64,000 nt of DNA from Neoarius graeffei (lineage: Eukaryota > Chordata > Actinopteri > Siluriformes > Ariidae). The stretch is from assembly GCF_027579695.1 (NCBI RefSeq), contig NC_083590.1:16193656-16257655 (forward strand), in the 5' to 3' direction. A model generated the notes under the pieces. That model was not told where the DNA came from, did not search any database, and was given only the letters and a program-made list of their open reading frames with translations. The position numbers and the translations under genes were made by a program. Shown piece after piece: positions 55,806 to 64,000 of this stretch; position 1 is the stretch's first letter; every line of letters begins with the position of its first letter.

Positions 55806-56000
55806 CTCAGTGTCTCCACTTTACAGTGAGGATTCTCCAGTAGAGCACAGAGACGCTTCACTCCTGAGTCTTCTAGTTTATTCCCAGTCAGATCCAGTGT
55901 CTTCACAGTCAGATGCAGTTCTCTCAGACTGGAGGTTTCTGAGTTGAGCACTGAGACCAGAGCTTCAGCGCTTCTCCATTTAATTGTATCACAACTGATC
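55806..56000 (-). CDS. NLRC3-like LRR exon, 195-bp type (most upstream)
   Basis: 65 codons beginning ISCDTIKWRSAEALVSVLNS, then SSLRELHLTVKTLDLTGNKL and [20 protein letters not shown], with acceptor TTTCCTTCAG and donor GTAAGATCATC. It differs from 45181-45375 by a few substitutions (R to T, G to W, R to H, V to L). It is the first LRR exon of the window on the minus strand. Any NACHT exon of the gene would have to lie beyond 64000 or be lost in the transposon-rich 56.3-64 kb stretch. Confidence 0.8.
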
Positions 56001-56263
56001 CTGAAGGAAATAAAATAATACATAATAAACTCACACAAATTATCAGACAGGTCCTCAAATCTTTCACTGCACCATTTCATTTTCATAAATTACAAAAGTA
56101 CATACTCTGAGTCGACAATACACTGAAATGCTGTAACAATAATTCACAGTTTGAGCTGTTCGGATTTGAGTTTTCTGCTGCGCACGTCATCACTGACACA
56201 TGGGATACGAGTACATACATGTTTTACATCCATCCATTATCTGTAGCTGCTTATCCTGTACAG

Positions 56264-57019
56264 CAGGGGTCACCAAACTTTTTTCTCTGGGGGCCACATT
56301 GTCGTTCCTGACTGTGACGGGGGGCCGGGGTCGGGTCAGCTATATAACAGAATTGTATGACTCAGACAAATATGACCACCAGCAGGCCTCATTGTATAGT
56401 AGAGATTACTAGCCTGGCACGGCCATCCCCACTACTATATCCACACTACTATATCAACACTTGATTCCTGGCACATATTTGTTTATCTTTACTAGTGGTT
56501 TGCAAAAGTAGTAATCGAGTCTTCACGCTTTGTTTTAATTTGAAATACCACAGATATTCCATTTATTTATTTTCTAATAAAAATAACATCAAAGCTGTCA
56601 AGGTAAGAAACATCTGCCTAGTTGAGGTGATTGACACTGGCAAAGGTGAGTGGAAAATTATAAACTGTAGGTAGACCTGTTGATATTATTAATAATATTA
56701 TTCATAATTGTGTGCAGCACTTAATAAAGGTCAAATAAATAGGCCTATTAAATAAATACATTTGAAAAAAAACGGTGAAATTATAATAATATATGAGCAA
56801 TAGATCAATAGATCACAGCAGTTGTGCTGTATCCTGCACGTCATTGCTCTCATCCATGGCCAAAGCAAAAAACTCGAATTCTGACGCTTTCTCATTCAGC
56901 TGGTCAGACACGTTGTCCCCCACATCTTCCGTTCGCTTGGTCATAGTAGTTGCGGAGAGACTCACCGCGTTGAGCGCATCCTTCTTGTCGGGACACACCT
57001 CCTCGGCCACAGCAAGCAT
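56264..57019 (-). mobile_element. hAT (Charlie-like) left half, cut by the Rex1-like LINE
   Basis: It starts CAGGGGTCACCAAACTTTTT after the CTGTACAG target copy (56256-56263). It contains the hAT coding piece 57019-56813 (EEVCPDKKDALNAV and FFALAMDESNDVQDTAQLL) on the minus strand. At 57019 the frame stops exactly where the LINE tail begins. The missing N-terminal part should lie beyond 64000. Confidence 0.8.
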
Positions 57020-57238
57020 TCAAGATTCAAGATTTTATTTGTCATATACACAATAACAGACACAACAGTTTATTATTGGGTAATTAAATTCTTATTTTGC
57101 AACTGCCCGACCAAACTACGCTTACCAAAATAAAGAAATATATATATAAAATATGAAATATAAAAATATAAAGTGCATATGGAATGCAAAATATAAAGGT
57201 AGAGTGAAAAATGAAGATAACATTTAAAAAAAAAGGAC

Positions 57239-57500
57239 AGGCAAACAAACAATGTGCAAACATAGAGGTAGATATACTGTGCAATGTCTTTAAAAGAAAA
57301 AAAGGAGAGGCAAACAAAAAATGTGCAAACATAGAGGTAGATATACTGTGCAATGTCTTGTGCAAAATTGCTAATATAATCCGTGGCTCAAAGCCTGATG
57401 GAAATATAGAGGTAGATGGTGATTATAATCCGTGGTTCAAAAGCCTGATGGAAATATAGAGGTAGATGGTGATTATAATCCGTGGTTCAAAAGCCTGATG
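57239..57500. repeat. Tandem repeats in LINE 3' UTR
   Basis: Two adjacent short arrays: a unit of about 70 bp with GGCAAACAAA and AACATAGAGGTAGATATACT, twice, and a unit of about 57 bp with TTATAATCCGTGGTTCAAAA, between two and three times. Confidence 0.85.
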
Positions 57501-58546
57501 GCCGGGGGGTAAAAACTGTTTGTCGGTCTAGTAGTCCTTGCTTTCACACTCCTGTAGCATCTGCCAGATGGTAGGAGCGTGAATAGTCTGTGTTGTGGGT
57601 GTGTTTGGTCCCTGATGATGCTCTGTGCCCTTTTTGTGATCCGGGTGTTGTAAATGTCCTGTAGTGGGGGCAGGACAGCTCCACAGATGAACTGTGCCAT
57701 TTTAATGACACGCTGGAGAGCCTTTCTGTCCTGAGTTGTGCAGTTCCCGTACCACACAGTGATGGAATTTGTCAGGACGCTCTCCACTGTGCACTTGTAG
57801 AAGTTACTGAGGAGTTTGGTGGACAGTCCAAATTTCCTCAGCTTCCTCAAGAAGAAGAGACTCTGTTGAGCCTTCTTGATGGTCTGCTGTGTGTTGTGTG
57901 ACCACGTGAGATCCTCACTGATGTGAGTTCCGAGGAATTTAAATGTTTTCACCCTCTCCACCTGTGTCCCGTTGATGTGCAGCGAGGCGTGCTGGTCTCT
58001 CCTCCTCTTCCTTGGGTCAATAATCATCTCCTTGGTCTTCTCAGCATTCAAGGAAAGGTTATTTTCCTGGCACCAGGAGACCAGTTGAGCCACCTCCTCC
58101 CTGTAGGCGCTCTCATCTCCGCCGGTGATCAGCCTAATGACAGTGGTGTCGTCAGCGAACTTAATGATGGAAGTGTTGCTCTGGGTGGGGGTGCAATCGT
58201 AGGTGAAGAGGGTGTACAGGAGTGGACTGAGCACACAGCCTTGGGGGGTCCCTGTGCTCACTGTCTTGGTACTGGATGTTCTTGTACCGACTCTGACAGC
58301 CTGGGGTCTGTTTGTGAGAAAGTCCAGAACCCAGCAGCAGAGGGAGGATGCCAGTCCAAGGGTGGAGAGCTTCTCAGTCAGTCTGCTGGGGATGACGGTG
58401 TTGAAGGCTGAACTGTAGTCCACAAACAGCATTCGAACATAGGTGTCCCTGTGTTCCAGGTGTGACAAGGCTGTGTGGATGGCTGCATTGACGGCATCAT
58501 CAGTTGAACGGTTCTGACGATATGCGAATTGAAGGGGGTCTATTGT
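57473..58546 (-). pseudogene. Rex1-like LINE RT, copy 2, C-terminal part
   Basis: An open frame from the insertion point 58546 down to 57473: [40 protein letters not shown] and [14 protein letters not shown] with the catalytic FADD. Then [40 protein letters not shown] and the typical end [19 protein letters not shown]. This part has no frameshift, unlike copy 1. The upstream half of the enzyme is beyond the inserted element (59201 onward). Confidence 0.85.
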
Positions 58547-59200
58547 AGCCTGGGCCCGCCCATCCTAAGCGTGACGCAACACGAGGGCCTGTTCCAAGCT
58601 TAGTCTGGCCAGGCAAGCTATCTACAGCATTTCCAAGCTCCCGAAAAATCGGGAACCAATCAACTTTGAGCATCTCCAACGGCCCTGGGTAGAGGCGTGT
58701 TCAAGGCAGTGACGTAGTAGAACTGTGACCGGAAGCCATAGATTGTTTACAGAATCTATGCCGGAAGCGCTTCATTCACATCACGAACATGGAGCAGTGG
58801 CAAGCCTTTAACACAGCGGTAGATGCTGTATTGAAAGCATTCAACGGGAAGTTCTCATTGAAAACCGAGCAAAGAGCAGCCCTGGAGGTATTTATTGAAA
58901 GGAAGGACGTTTTCGCCTTGCTCCCGACCGGCTTCGGTAAGAGTTTAATCTACCAGTTAGCCCCGCTGGTAGCCAAATCAATGGGGCTCAGCGAGAATCC
59001 TATCGTCGCATCACATACGTCAGAGGAAAGAGTGATGTGATTGGTTTAAGCTTCATCACAGCCTTTTCTGGCTTCAACCAGTAGCAAACTGAGGCATTTC
59101 AGGGAGGCGGGTCAACCACGGGCTCTGGGAAACGGTTGGGCTGAATAGCTTGGCCAGACCAAATGCTCGGAGAGCTTTGAAGTCGCGTTAGCCAGGCTAG
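58547..59200. mobile_element. Small DNA element carrying a helicase gene start
   Basis: Flanked by GTCTATTGT on both sides (58538-58546 and 59201-59209). Copy 1 has the empty sequence at about 24815. Ends AGCCTGGGCCCG and (minus) CTAGCCTGGCTAAC are inverted relatives, and subterminal GTCTGGCCA..CAAGCTAT words recur on both sides. The duplication is 8 or 9 bp, so hAT-like by TSD. 654 bp. It contains the frame described at 58789-59040. Confidence 0.75.
58789..59040 (+). CDS. RecQ-like helicase N-terminal fragment in a transposon
   Basis: An 83-codon frame starting at an ATG (MEQWQAFNTAVDAVLKAFNG). FSLKTEQRAALEVFIERKDV matches the region before motif I of RecQ-type helicases (motif 0: F...Q..A), and FALLPTGFGKSLIYQLAPLV is a Walker A/motif I of the RecQ type (PTG.GKS..YQ.P). 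After about residue 72 the similarity ends and the frame closes with SHTSEERVM. The remaining helicase motifs (DEVH box etc.) are absent, so this is a remnant of a longer transposon-borne gene. The ATG lies 242 bp inside the element's left end. A helicase of this kind would unwind DNA using ATP. Its role in the transposon is unknown to me. Confidence 0.6.
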   Translation: MEQWQAFNTAVDAVLKAFNGKFSLKTEQRAALEVFIERKDVFALLPTGFGKSLIYQLAPLVAKSMGLSENPIVASHTSEERVM

Positions 59201-60120
59201 GTCTATTGTGTCTGGTATGTCCTTTTTGATGTATGACATGACTATCCTCTCAAAACACTTCATTACAACTGAAGTGAGTGCAATTGGTCGATAGTCATTC
59301 AGGCATGTTATATTGTTTTTCTTTGGGAGGGGCACTATGGTGGTGGTCTTGAAGCATGTGGGCACAGAAGACATGGAGAGGGACAGGTTGAAAATGTCTG
59401 TGAAGACCTCTGCTAACTGTGTGGAGCAGGCCCTCAAAGCACGGCCGGGGATGTTGTCAGGGCCGGCTGCCTTTCGGGGGTTAGTCCTCCTGAAGACCTT
59501 GCTCACCTCGGTGATGGTCACAATAGGTGAAGAGCTCTGTGCTGCCTCTGTTGGTAGAATCCCTCTGTGTTGGTTGGTGTTGAGGGTGTCGAAGCAAGCA
59601 TAGAACTCGTTCAGCTCATCTGGTGATGTGTTGTGGTTGGCTGTGACTCTGCTGTTCTTCTGCTGGAAATTGGTGATGTGTTGCAGGCCCTGCCACATGC
59701 ATCTGGAGTCTGAGGTGTTGTAATAACCTTCCAGCTTCAGTCTGTACTGCCTCTTGGCTTCCCTGATGGATCTGCATAGGTCATATCTGGCCTTTTTATA
59801 TCCATCTGCGTCGCCAGAGGCAAAAGCGGTGGAGCATGCATGTAGCATGGAGCGTACTTCACTGTTAATCCAGGGTTTTTGGTTAGGATATATCTTGAAG
59901 CGCTTGGTGGGGACAATGTCATTAATACATGTACTGATGTAGCTGGTGACCACAGATGCATATTCCTCTAAATCCACAGAACAGTCTTCTCTCAAAGCAG
60001 CAGTCTTAAACACATCCCAGTTTGTAGAACTGAAGCAGTCCTGGAGCACCAGATCAGTCTCTTCATTCCAGACTTTAACAGTTTTACTCACTGGGGGGGC
60101 TTGTTTGAGAAGGGCCTTAT
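59201..60120 (-). pseudogene. Rex1-like LINE RT, copy 2, N-terminal part
   Basis: From the ISL2EU insertion at 60121 the frame reads LLKQAPPVSKTVKVWNEETD, with Trp where copy 1 has a stop, through TSYISTCINDIVPTKRFKIY, AGPDNIPGRALRACSTQLAE and LNDYRPIALTSVVMKCFERI to the insertion at 59201. It is open all along. It is cut at both ends by DNA elements and therefore cannot make a full protein. Confidence 0.85.
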
Positions 60121-60189
60121 TGAGGTTTTTCACCCACGTGACCAAGTCATGTGATGCTGCCATTTTGGACGGCACGGCTCGAATCAGTT

Positions 60190-60404
60190 TGAATGCGAGG
60201 AAGGTGACAAACGAAAAGCATAAAAGAAAAAGGAGCGAGATGCAGAAAACACCTTCACTGTCCAGCGACGTAGGGTATTTACAGGGCGAGCAGAGGGAGA
60301 GGTATTTGCAAAAATTGAGGTTAGCAGGCTTAGAGAACGACGTTTACCTGTTTCCACCAGGATTGTTCACTGACCCATCACCATACACAGGTTTGGGCGA
60401 TTAG
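60190..60404 (+). pseudogene. ISL2EU accessory (YqaJ-type) gene, first exon with deletion
   Basis: The frame NARKVTNEKHKRKRSEMQKT and LQGEQRERYLQKLRLAGLEN matches 22992-22725 almost residue for residue. Then GLFTD is followed at once by PSPYTGLGD: about 25 residues present in the other copy (from VRKYTKP to YVIKN) are missing. It ends at a stop 20 bp before the inverted repeat. The nuclease part is absent. Confidence 0.55.
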
Positions 60405-60423
60405 AATAGAATATTGAATAGAA

Positions 60424-60658
60424 TATTATTTTCCTTTTGATGAATAAAGTTTATAAATACTACTTATATCATGTCATAGCCAGAGCGCGCTAGCGAGCTC
60501 CGGCGCCCGAGCGCGCTAGCAAGCTCCCCGGCGCGCTAGCGAGCTCCGGCGCCCAAGAGAGCTCCCCCGGCGGAGCTCCACAGGCGTGCCAGCGAGCTCC
60601 GGCTATGACATGATATAAGTAGTATTTATAAACTTTATTCATCAAAAGGAAAATAATA
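60424..60658. repeat. 58-bp perfect inverted repeat flanking a GC-rich core
   Basis: The left arm 60424-60481 and the right arm 60601-60658 are exact inverted copies (TATTATTTTCCTTTTGATGA to ATCATGTCATAGCC). The 119-bp core consists of GAGCTCCGGCGCC and GCGCGCTAGC words in short repeats. Confidence 0.95.
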
Positions 60659-60803
60659 CATGACAAACAGGAGAACAAAATGTCTGCTACATGCAACCCT
60701 AGACAAATTAACACTGCCTTGTTTCACTGCTCAGATGGGTTAACAAACACTGACCCATTTACTTTTTGCTATATATTTTATCAAAATTGCGTTAACTGAT
60801 AAA

Positions 60804-60986
60804 CTAACCTGAAATTAAATGATCACTGCAAAGTCTGGAGTACTCTGTTGGCTCCCAATCCTGTCTCTTCATAGCTGCAATCCATTTGGCCCTCTTGTCT
60901 GGGTCAGTAGAAAACCGGTAAAAGGAGCGTCCTGCACGCTGTCCCTGTCTGTTGTGGCAGCCCACAGCACAACAAGCAAACACCAT
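60804..60986 (-). CDS. THAP-finger first exon of ISL2EU transposase, intact
   Basis: ATG at 60986: MVFACCAVGCHNRQGQRAGR, then SFYRFSTDPDKRAKWIAAMK and EYSRLCSDHLISG, followed by a CAG|GTTAGT donor at about 60807. C-x4-C, the conserved Trp, and C-x2-H give a complete THAP zinc finger up to the start of its last part. THAP domains bind transposon ends in this and related transposases. The DDE-type catalytic exons are missing, so at most a DNA-binding fragment could be made. Compare the frameshifted copy at 21909-22067. Confidence 0.75.
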   Translation of the reverse strand: MVFACCAVGCHNRQGQRAGRSFYRFSTDPDKRAKWIAAMKRQDWEPTEYSRLCSDHLISG

Positions 60987-61241
60987 GGTTATTTATAGAG
61001 TGCTTACTGACAAATTAATCTATTCTAGGTGTCTGTAACACGTTTTTTTCCAAGCTGGTTCTCCCTCTCTGTCTGCAGCGTTAGTATGTAGCTTGCCGTC
61101 CAAAATGGCGGCCACTGGGGCGTCACGTGACCCTGTGACGTCAGATGAAAAACCTCAATAAGCTGGGTAGAGGAACACAGAGATGTGGTCAGACTGTTCA
61201 AAGTGGGGGCGGGGCACAGCCTTGTAGCCATGGTCTAGGAT

Positions 61242-62465
61242 ATTGGTGGGACATGGCGATTCATTTCCGCCAGTTCGTTCATGTCGGTCAGTTCAGCAAA
61301 GAAATTCGTTCATTCAGTTCGTTCACTCGTTCATTTTGATGACGTCACACCAAAGCGGCACAACAATGGCTGTTGTCCGAAGTTTAGTTCATCTTGAGTG
61401 AACGAGAGGCGGCAGAGGTGCCATCCACAATAGATTTTCATACATTACAATGTGCTTGAGAAAAAGATGGAAGAAAAACATTATCCTAGCATTATCTGAA
61501 AAAGACTACATAAACAAAGCTCTGAAAGTTAATTAAATGTAGATGAGAATAAAGCTGTTTTTATATTTATTATATTTATTTTAGTAGAGCCATGGTCTGC
61601 CGGCTATGCAGTTGTTCTCTCAAACCCATTAAGCAAAAAAAAAAAAGCTTATTTAACAGCAACACTCATTTCAGAGAATAAACAACTTTACAAGTCATCG
61701 TATTCAGCGAACAGTAGCCTGCGATGTCTCTCTGCTGCATTCATGATCATTCATTGTTTGGCCTGGTCATGGACATGGAAACGGTTGTTATGCACGAACA
61801 TTCGATTGACGTCACGTCTAGCGAGACCTTTTCCAGCTGTTCGAGCAAGAGACCTCCTTGCAGACTGTTTCATGCAGTTGTTCAAACCCATTAAGTAACA
61901 CCCATTTTGCTCATATTCAACAGCAACGCTCATTACAAAGAACAAACCACTTTATTACAAATTGCATTAACATTAAAAAAATGAACACAGTATGCCGCGA
62001 TCTCCAGAGCCACGTTCTTCATTGTTTATCACAGTCATGGAAACTGTTGCTATGCGCCCAGCCCAGTATGGCAGCAGGCAGGCTGGCTGCTGGCTGTTCG
62101 TTTGTTCGCGAACTGCTGAGCTCGTTCGCTGTGAACTGAAATGTATTGCTGAGTGAGAGCTCTAAATTGTAAACTAAAGACCTGGCATGTGTCAACGCTC
62201 TGATAATAGGGCTCAGATAGCCCTTAAAGAAGTAAAGTGGCGCTGCTCTGCACAGATCAAAATGCAAGTTGGACGCCCTTCTGCTACTGAACAGATCCTG
62301 CTGATTCGCCAACGACCGAGATTCAGCGACCGCCCTGCTGCTAGCGAGCAGAGACTGCTGATTCGCGAACGACCGAGAACGAGAGGCAGCGCGAACTAGT
62401 TCTAGTCGTTCACTTCGAAGACTCGTTCAAAAAGAACGGTTCGTTCGTGAACGACACACCACTAG
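61242..62465. mobile_element. Nonautonomous hAT-type element (TTCGTTC family)
   Basis: TSD TCTAGGAT at 61234-61241 and 62466-62473. Right end on the minus strand CTAGTGGTGTGTCGTTCACG; left end ATTGGTGGGACATGGCGATT; both are followed by GTTCGTTCA/GAACGAAC words typical of a widespread animal hAT family. No transposase frame. 1224 bp. Copy 1 is empty at this site. Confidence 0.85.
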
Positions 62466-63138
62466 TCTAGGATGTTGTTGTCCCTTGTCGGAAAGCTCAC
62501 GTGTTGATGGTACTTTGGTAGCACAGTCCTGAGGCTGCAATGATTAAAATCCCTGGCCACGATGAACACAGCATCTGGGTGTGTGGTCCCGTATTTGCCG
62601 ATGATGTCGTGTAGTAGTCCTAGCGCTGTAGTGCGGTCGGCCCACGGCGGGATGTAAACAGCCAGCATAAACACAGCACTGAACTCCCTCGGTAGATAAA
62701 AGGGACTGCACTTCACCATCAGCACTTCAATGTCTGCACAACAGTGTTTTTCAACCACCTGTACGTCTGTACACCATCTGTTGTTAACATAAACACACAC
62801 ACCGCCACCTTTGTTTTTACCAGAAGCAGATGTGCGGTCTCCGCGGTGCATGGAGTGGGTCTGTAGTTCAATGGCCGGGTCTGGCAGGCTTGCAGTAGTC
62901 CAGGTTTCCATAAAAATCAGGGCACAACACTCTCTGATCTCACGCTGAGATGTTATCCTGGTTCTCGGCTCATCCATCTTGTTCTCGAGCGAGCGAGTGT
63001 TAGCTAGCAGAAGGCTAGGTAGCGGTGGTCTTGTAGCTCTAGCCTTTAGCCTAGCATGTAGCCCACATCTCTTACCGCGCCTCCGTTTTGGGTGCGTGGA
63101 TCATCGGCCGTTTCGCCTACTCGAGTCTGGTGATGATG
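62466..63138 (-). pseudogene. Rex1-like LINE endonuclease, copy 2
   Basis: The frame from ATG 62977 (MDEPRTRITSQREIRECCAL) includes FMETW, KGGGVCVYVNNRWCTDVQVV, AVYIPPWADRTTALGLLHDI and FIVARDFNHCSL, and is cut at LD by the hAT element at 62465. In VARDFN an Arg replaces the Gly of GDFN in copy 1. The LTR-like insertion of copy 1 is absent, so the endonuclease is continuous through NNRWCTDVQVV. The 5' UTR extends to 63138, where the chimeric joint lies. Confidence 0.85.
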
Positions 63139-63808
63139 TGTATTTGGTGTGAATTGCTCCACTGCTTGAAGTGCTGTGTATTCGCCAGAGTATTTCCCCA
63201 CTGTATTGGATTGCTTTGCATCTGTTGACTAATTGGGACTGCTGTGCATTTGTCACTGTTTTTAAGGTTTTGCTGTGCCAAACAACTGCTGTAGCTTACT
63301 ACCTCTTTTCTTAGCCCGTATGGTGGCAAGACTAAATTTTATAAATAAACCATTGTAATTTTTATTTGAATGATTGTTTGTGTAGTGGTGTGTGTCTTGG
63401 GATTTCTAGCCTGGTGTGTGCCTGCATTCAGGTGACATGTACACCATCTGTTGTTAACATAAACACACACACTGTCACCTTTGTTTTTACCAGAAGCAGA
63501 TGTGCGGTCTCCGCGGTGCATGGAGTGGGTCTGTAGTTCAATGGCCGGGTCTGGCAGGCTTGCAGTAGTCCAGGTTTCCGTAAAAATCGGGGCACAACAC
63601 TCTCTGATCTCACGCTGAGATGTTATCCTGGTTCTCGGCTCATCCATCTTTTGAGCGAGCGAGTGTTAGCTAGCAGAAGGCTAGGTAGCGGTGGTCTTGT
63701 AGCTCTAGCCTTTAGCCTAGCATGTAGCCCGCATCTCTTACTGCGCCTCCGTTTTGGGTGCGTGGATCATCGGCCGTTTCGCCTACTCGAGTCTGGTGAT
63801 GATGCGGC
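62768..63808. repeat. Chimeric tandem duplication of LINE 5' region
   Basis: 371 bp (62768-63138) recur as 63438-63808, separated by 299 bp (63139-63437) that equal the last 299 bp of the LTR-like element in copy 1 (27262-27560). The LTR-like end GGTGACA|TGTA is intact in front of the second LINE unit. The second unit repeats the endonuclease start (ATG 63647). Confidence 0.9.
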
Positions 63809-64000
63809 CTGCCGGATGATGTCGGTGTAGCTTCGGTCGCTGTCAGTGATGAGAAGAAAGCTACAGTCCAGAAGGACTGGACTGGGCCCGTGGTGAATTT
63901 TACCAATGTCCAGAAGTGTGTCTTTGCTATAGGTGATCCTAGTGTACAAGCACTGAGCATTTGTCACAATCAAAATTACTAAAATAAACAATAAATACAA

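Larger units (their letters stand above)
60121..61157. mobile_element. ISL2EU-type element with perfect inverted repeat inside
   Basis: Flanks AT (60119-60120) and AT (61158-61159); copy 1 has CCTTGTAAGCTGGG at the site. The ends are TGAGGTTTTTCACCCACGTG and (minus) TGAGGTTTTTCATCTGACGT. The accessory first exon is on the left (plus), the THAP exon on the right (minus), so the genes converge as in 21781-23069. The middle is a 58-bp perfect inverted repeat around GC-rich sequence. 1037 bp. Confidence 0.85.
57020..64000 (-). mobile_element. Rex1/Babar-like LINE, copy 2, with nested insertions (continues past the window)
   Basis: The 3' tail (TCTTGAA)n adjoins hAT sequence at 57020, and the coding region runs to beyond 63 kb on the minus strand. 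Three DNA elements are inserted (58547-59200, 60121-61157, 61242-62465). The 5' region is partly duplicated (62768-63138 and 63438-63808). Two 3'-UTR tandem repeats of about 70 bp (57239-57360) and about 57 bp (57375-57500) are present. The 5' end is outside the window; by comparison with copy 1 it should reach hAT N-terminal sequence about 70 bp beyond 64000. Confidence 0.8.

Overview
This window looks like teleost fish chromosomal DNA. The evidence is spliced leucine-rich-repeat (LRR) exons of the fish-expanded NLRC3-like (NLR-C) type, tRNA-derived V-SINEs, L2 and Rex1/Babar-like LINEs, a fish-type L1, and many hAT, ISL2EU and Harbinger DNA elements. There is no bacterial gene organisation, rRNA, CRISPR or operon. 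The species cannot be fixed from sequence alone.

The only host-like coding sequence I can support is ten in-frame LRR exons, all on the minus strand: 55806-56000, 55168-55341, 50726-50899, 48550-48723, 45181-45375, 44549-44722, 31908-32081, 29321-29494, 17422-17595 and 7698-7871. Eight are 174 bp and two are 195 bp. All start and end in the same codon phase, so any combination can be spliced together without a frameshift. No NACHT/FISNA exon and no B30.2 exon is visible. The window is therefore either the LRR part of one very long NLRC3-like gene or a set of partial paralogues.

Layout. 1-7.7 kb: degenerate repeats (an L2-tailed retroelement, an LTR-like repeat with minisatellites, a TIR element). 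7.7 kb: the outermost LRR exon. 8.71-16.21 kb: an almost complete but decayed L1 with target-site duplication (TSD), holding a nested hAT-type and a nested ISL2EU element. 16.5-18.2 kb: an NLR duplication unit with a Harbinger-like insertion. 18.2-24.0 kb: a cluster of hAT, foldback, GIY-YIG retroelement, ISL2EU and LTR-like pieces. 24.0-28.2 kb: Rex1-like LINE copy 1, carrying an LTR-like insertion. 28.2-57.0 kb: a mosaic of repeated NLR/transposon units (LRR exon, V-SINE, BED-finger hAT pieces). It is interrupted by an LTR-bounded insertion at 34.26-39.69 kb that contains an L2 LINE, and by a three-exon hAT-like transposase gene at 40.34-44.50 kb. 57.0-64.0 kb: Rex1-like LINE copy 2, with three nested DNA elements and a chimeric tandem duplication.

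The duplicated units supply empty sites for many insertions, so boundaries and TSDs could be read directly by comparing copies within the window: 2-bp AT for three ISL2EU elements, 3-bp TTA for Harbinger, 5-bp and 8-bp for hAT-type elements, 4-5 bp for LTR-type elements and 11 bp for a V-SINE. The most unusual items are a small DNA element carrying the start of a RecQ-like helicase gene (58547-59200), three short ISL2EU elements of which two have GC-rich palindromes where most of the interior should be, and the spliced BED-finger hAT gene with a single in-frame stop in exon 2.
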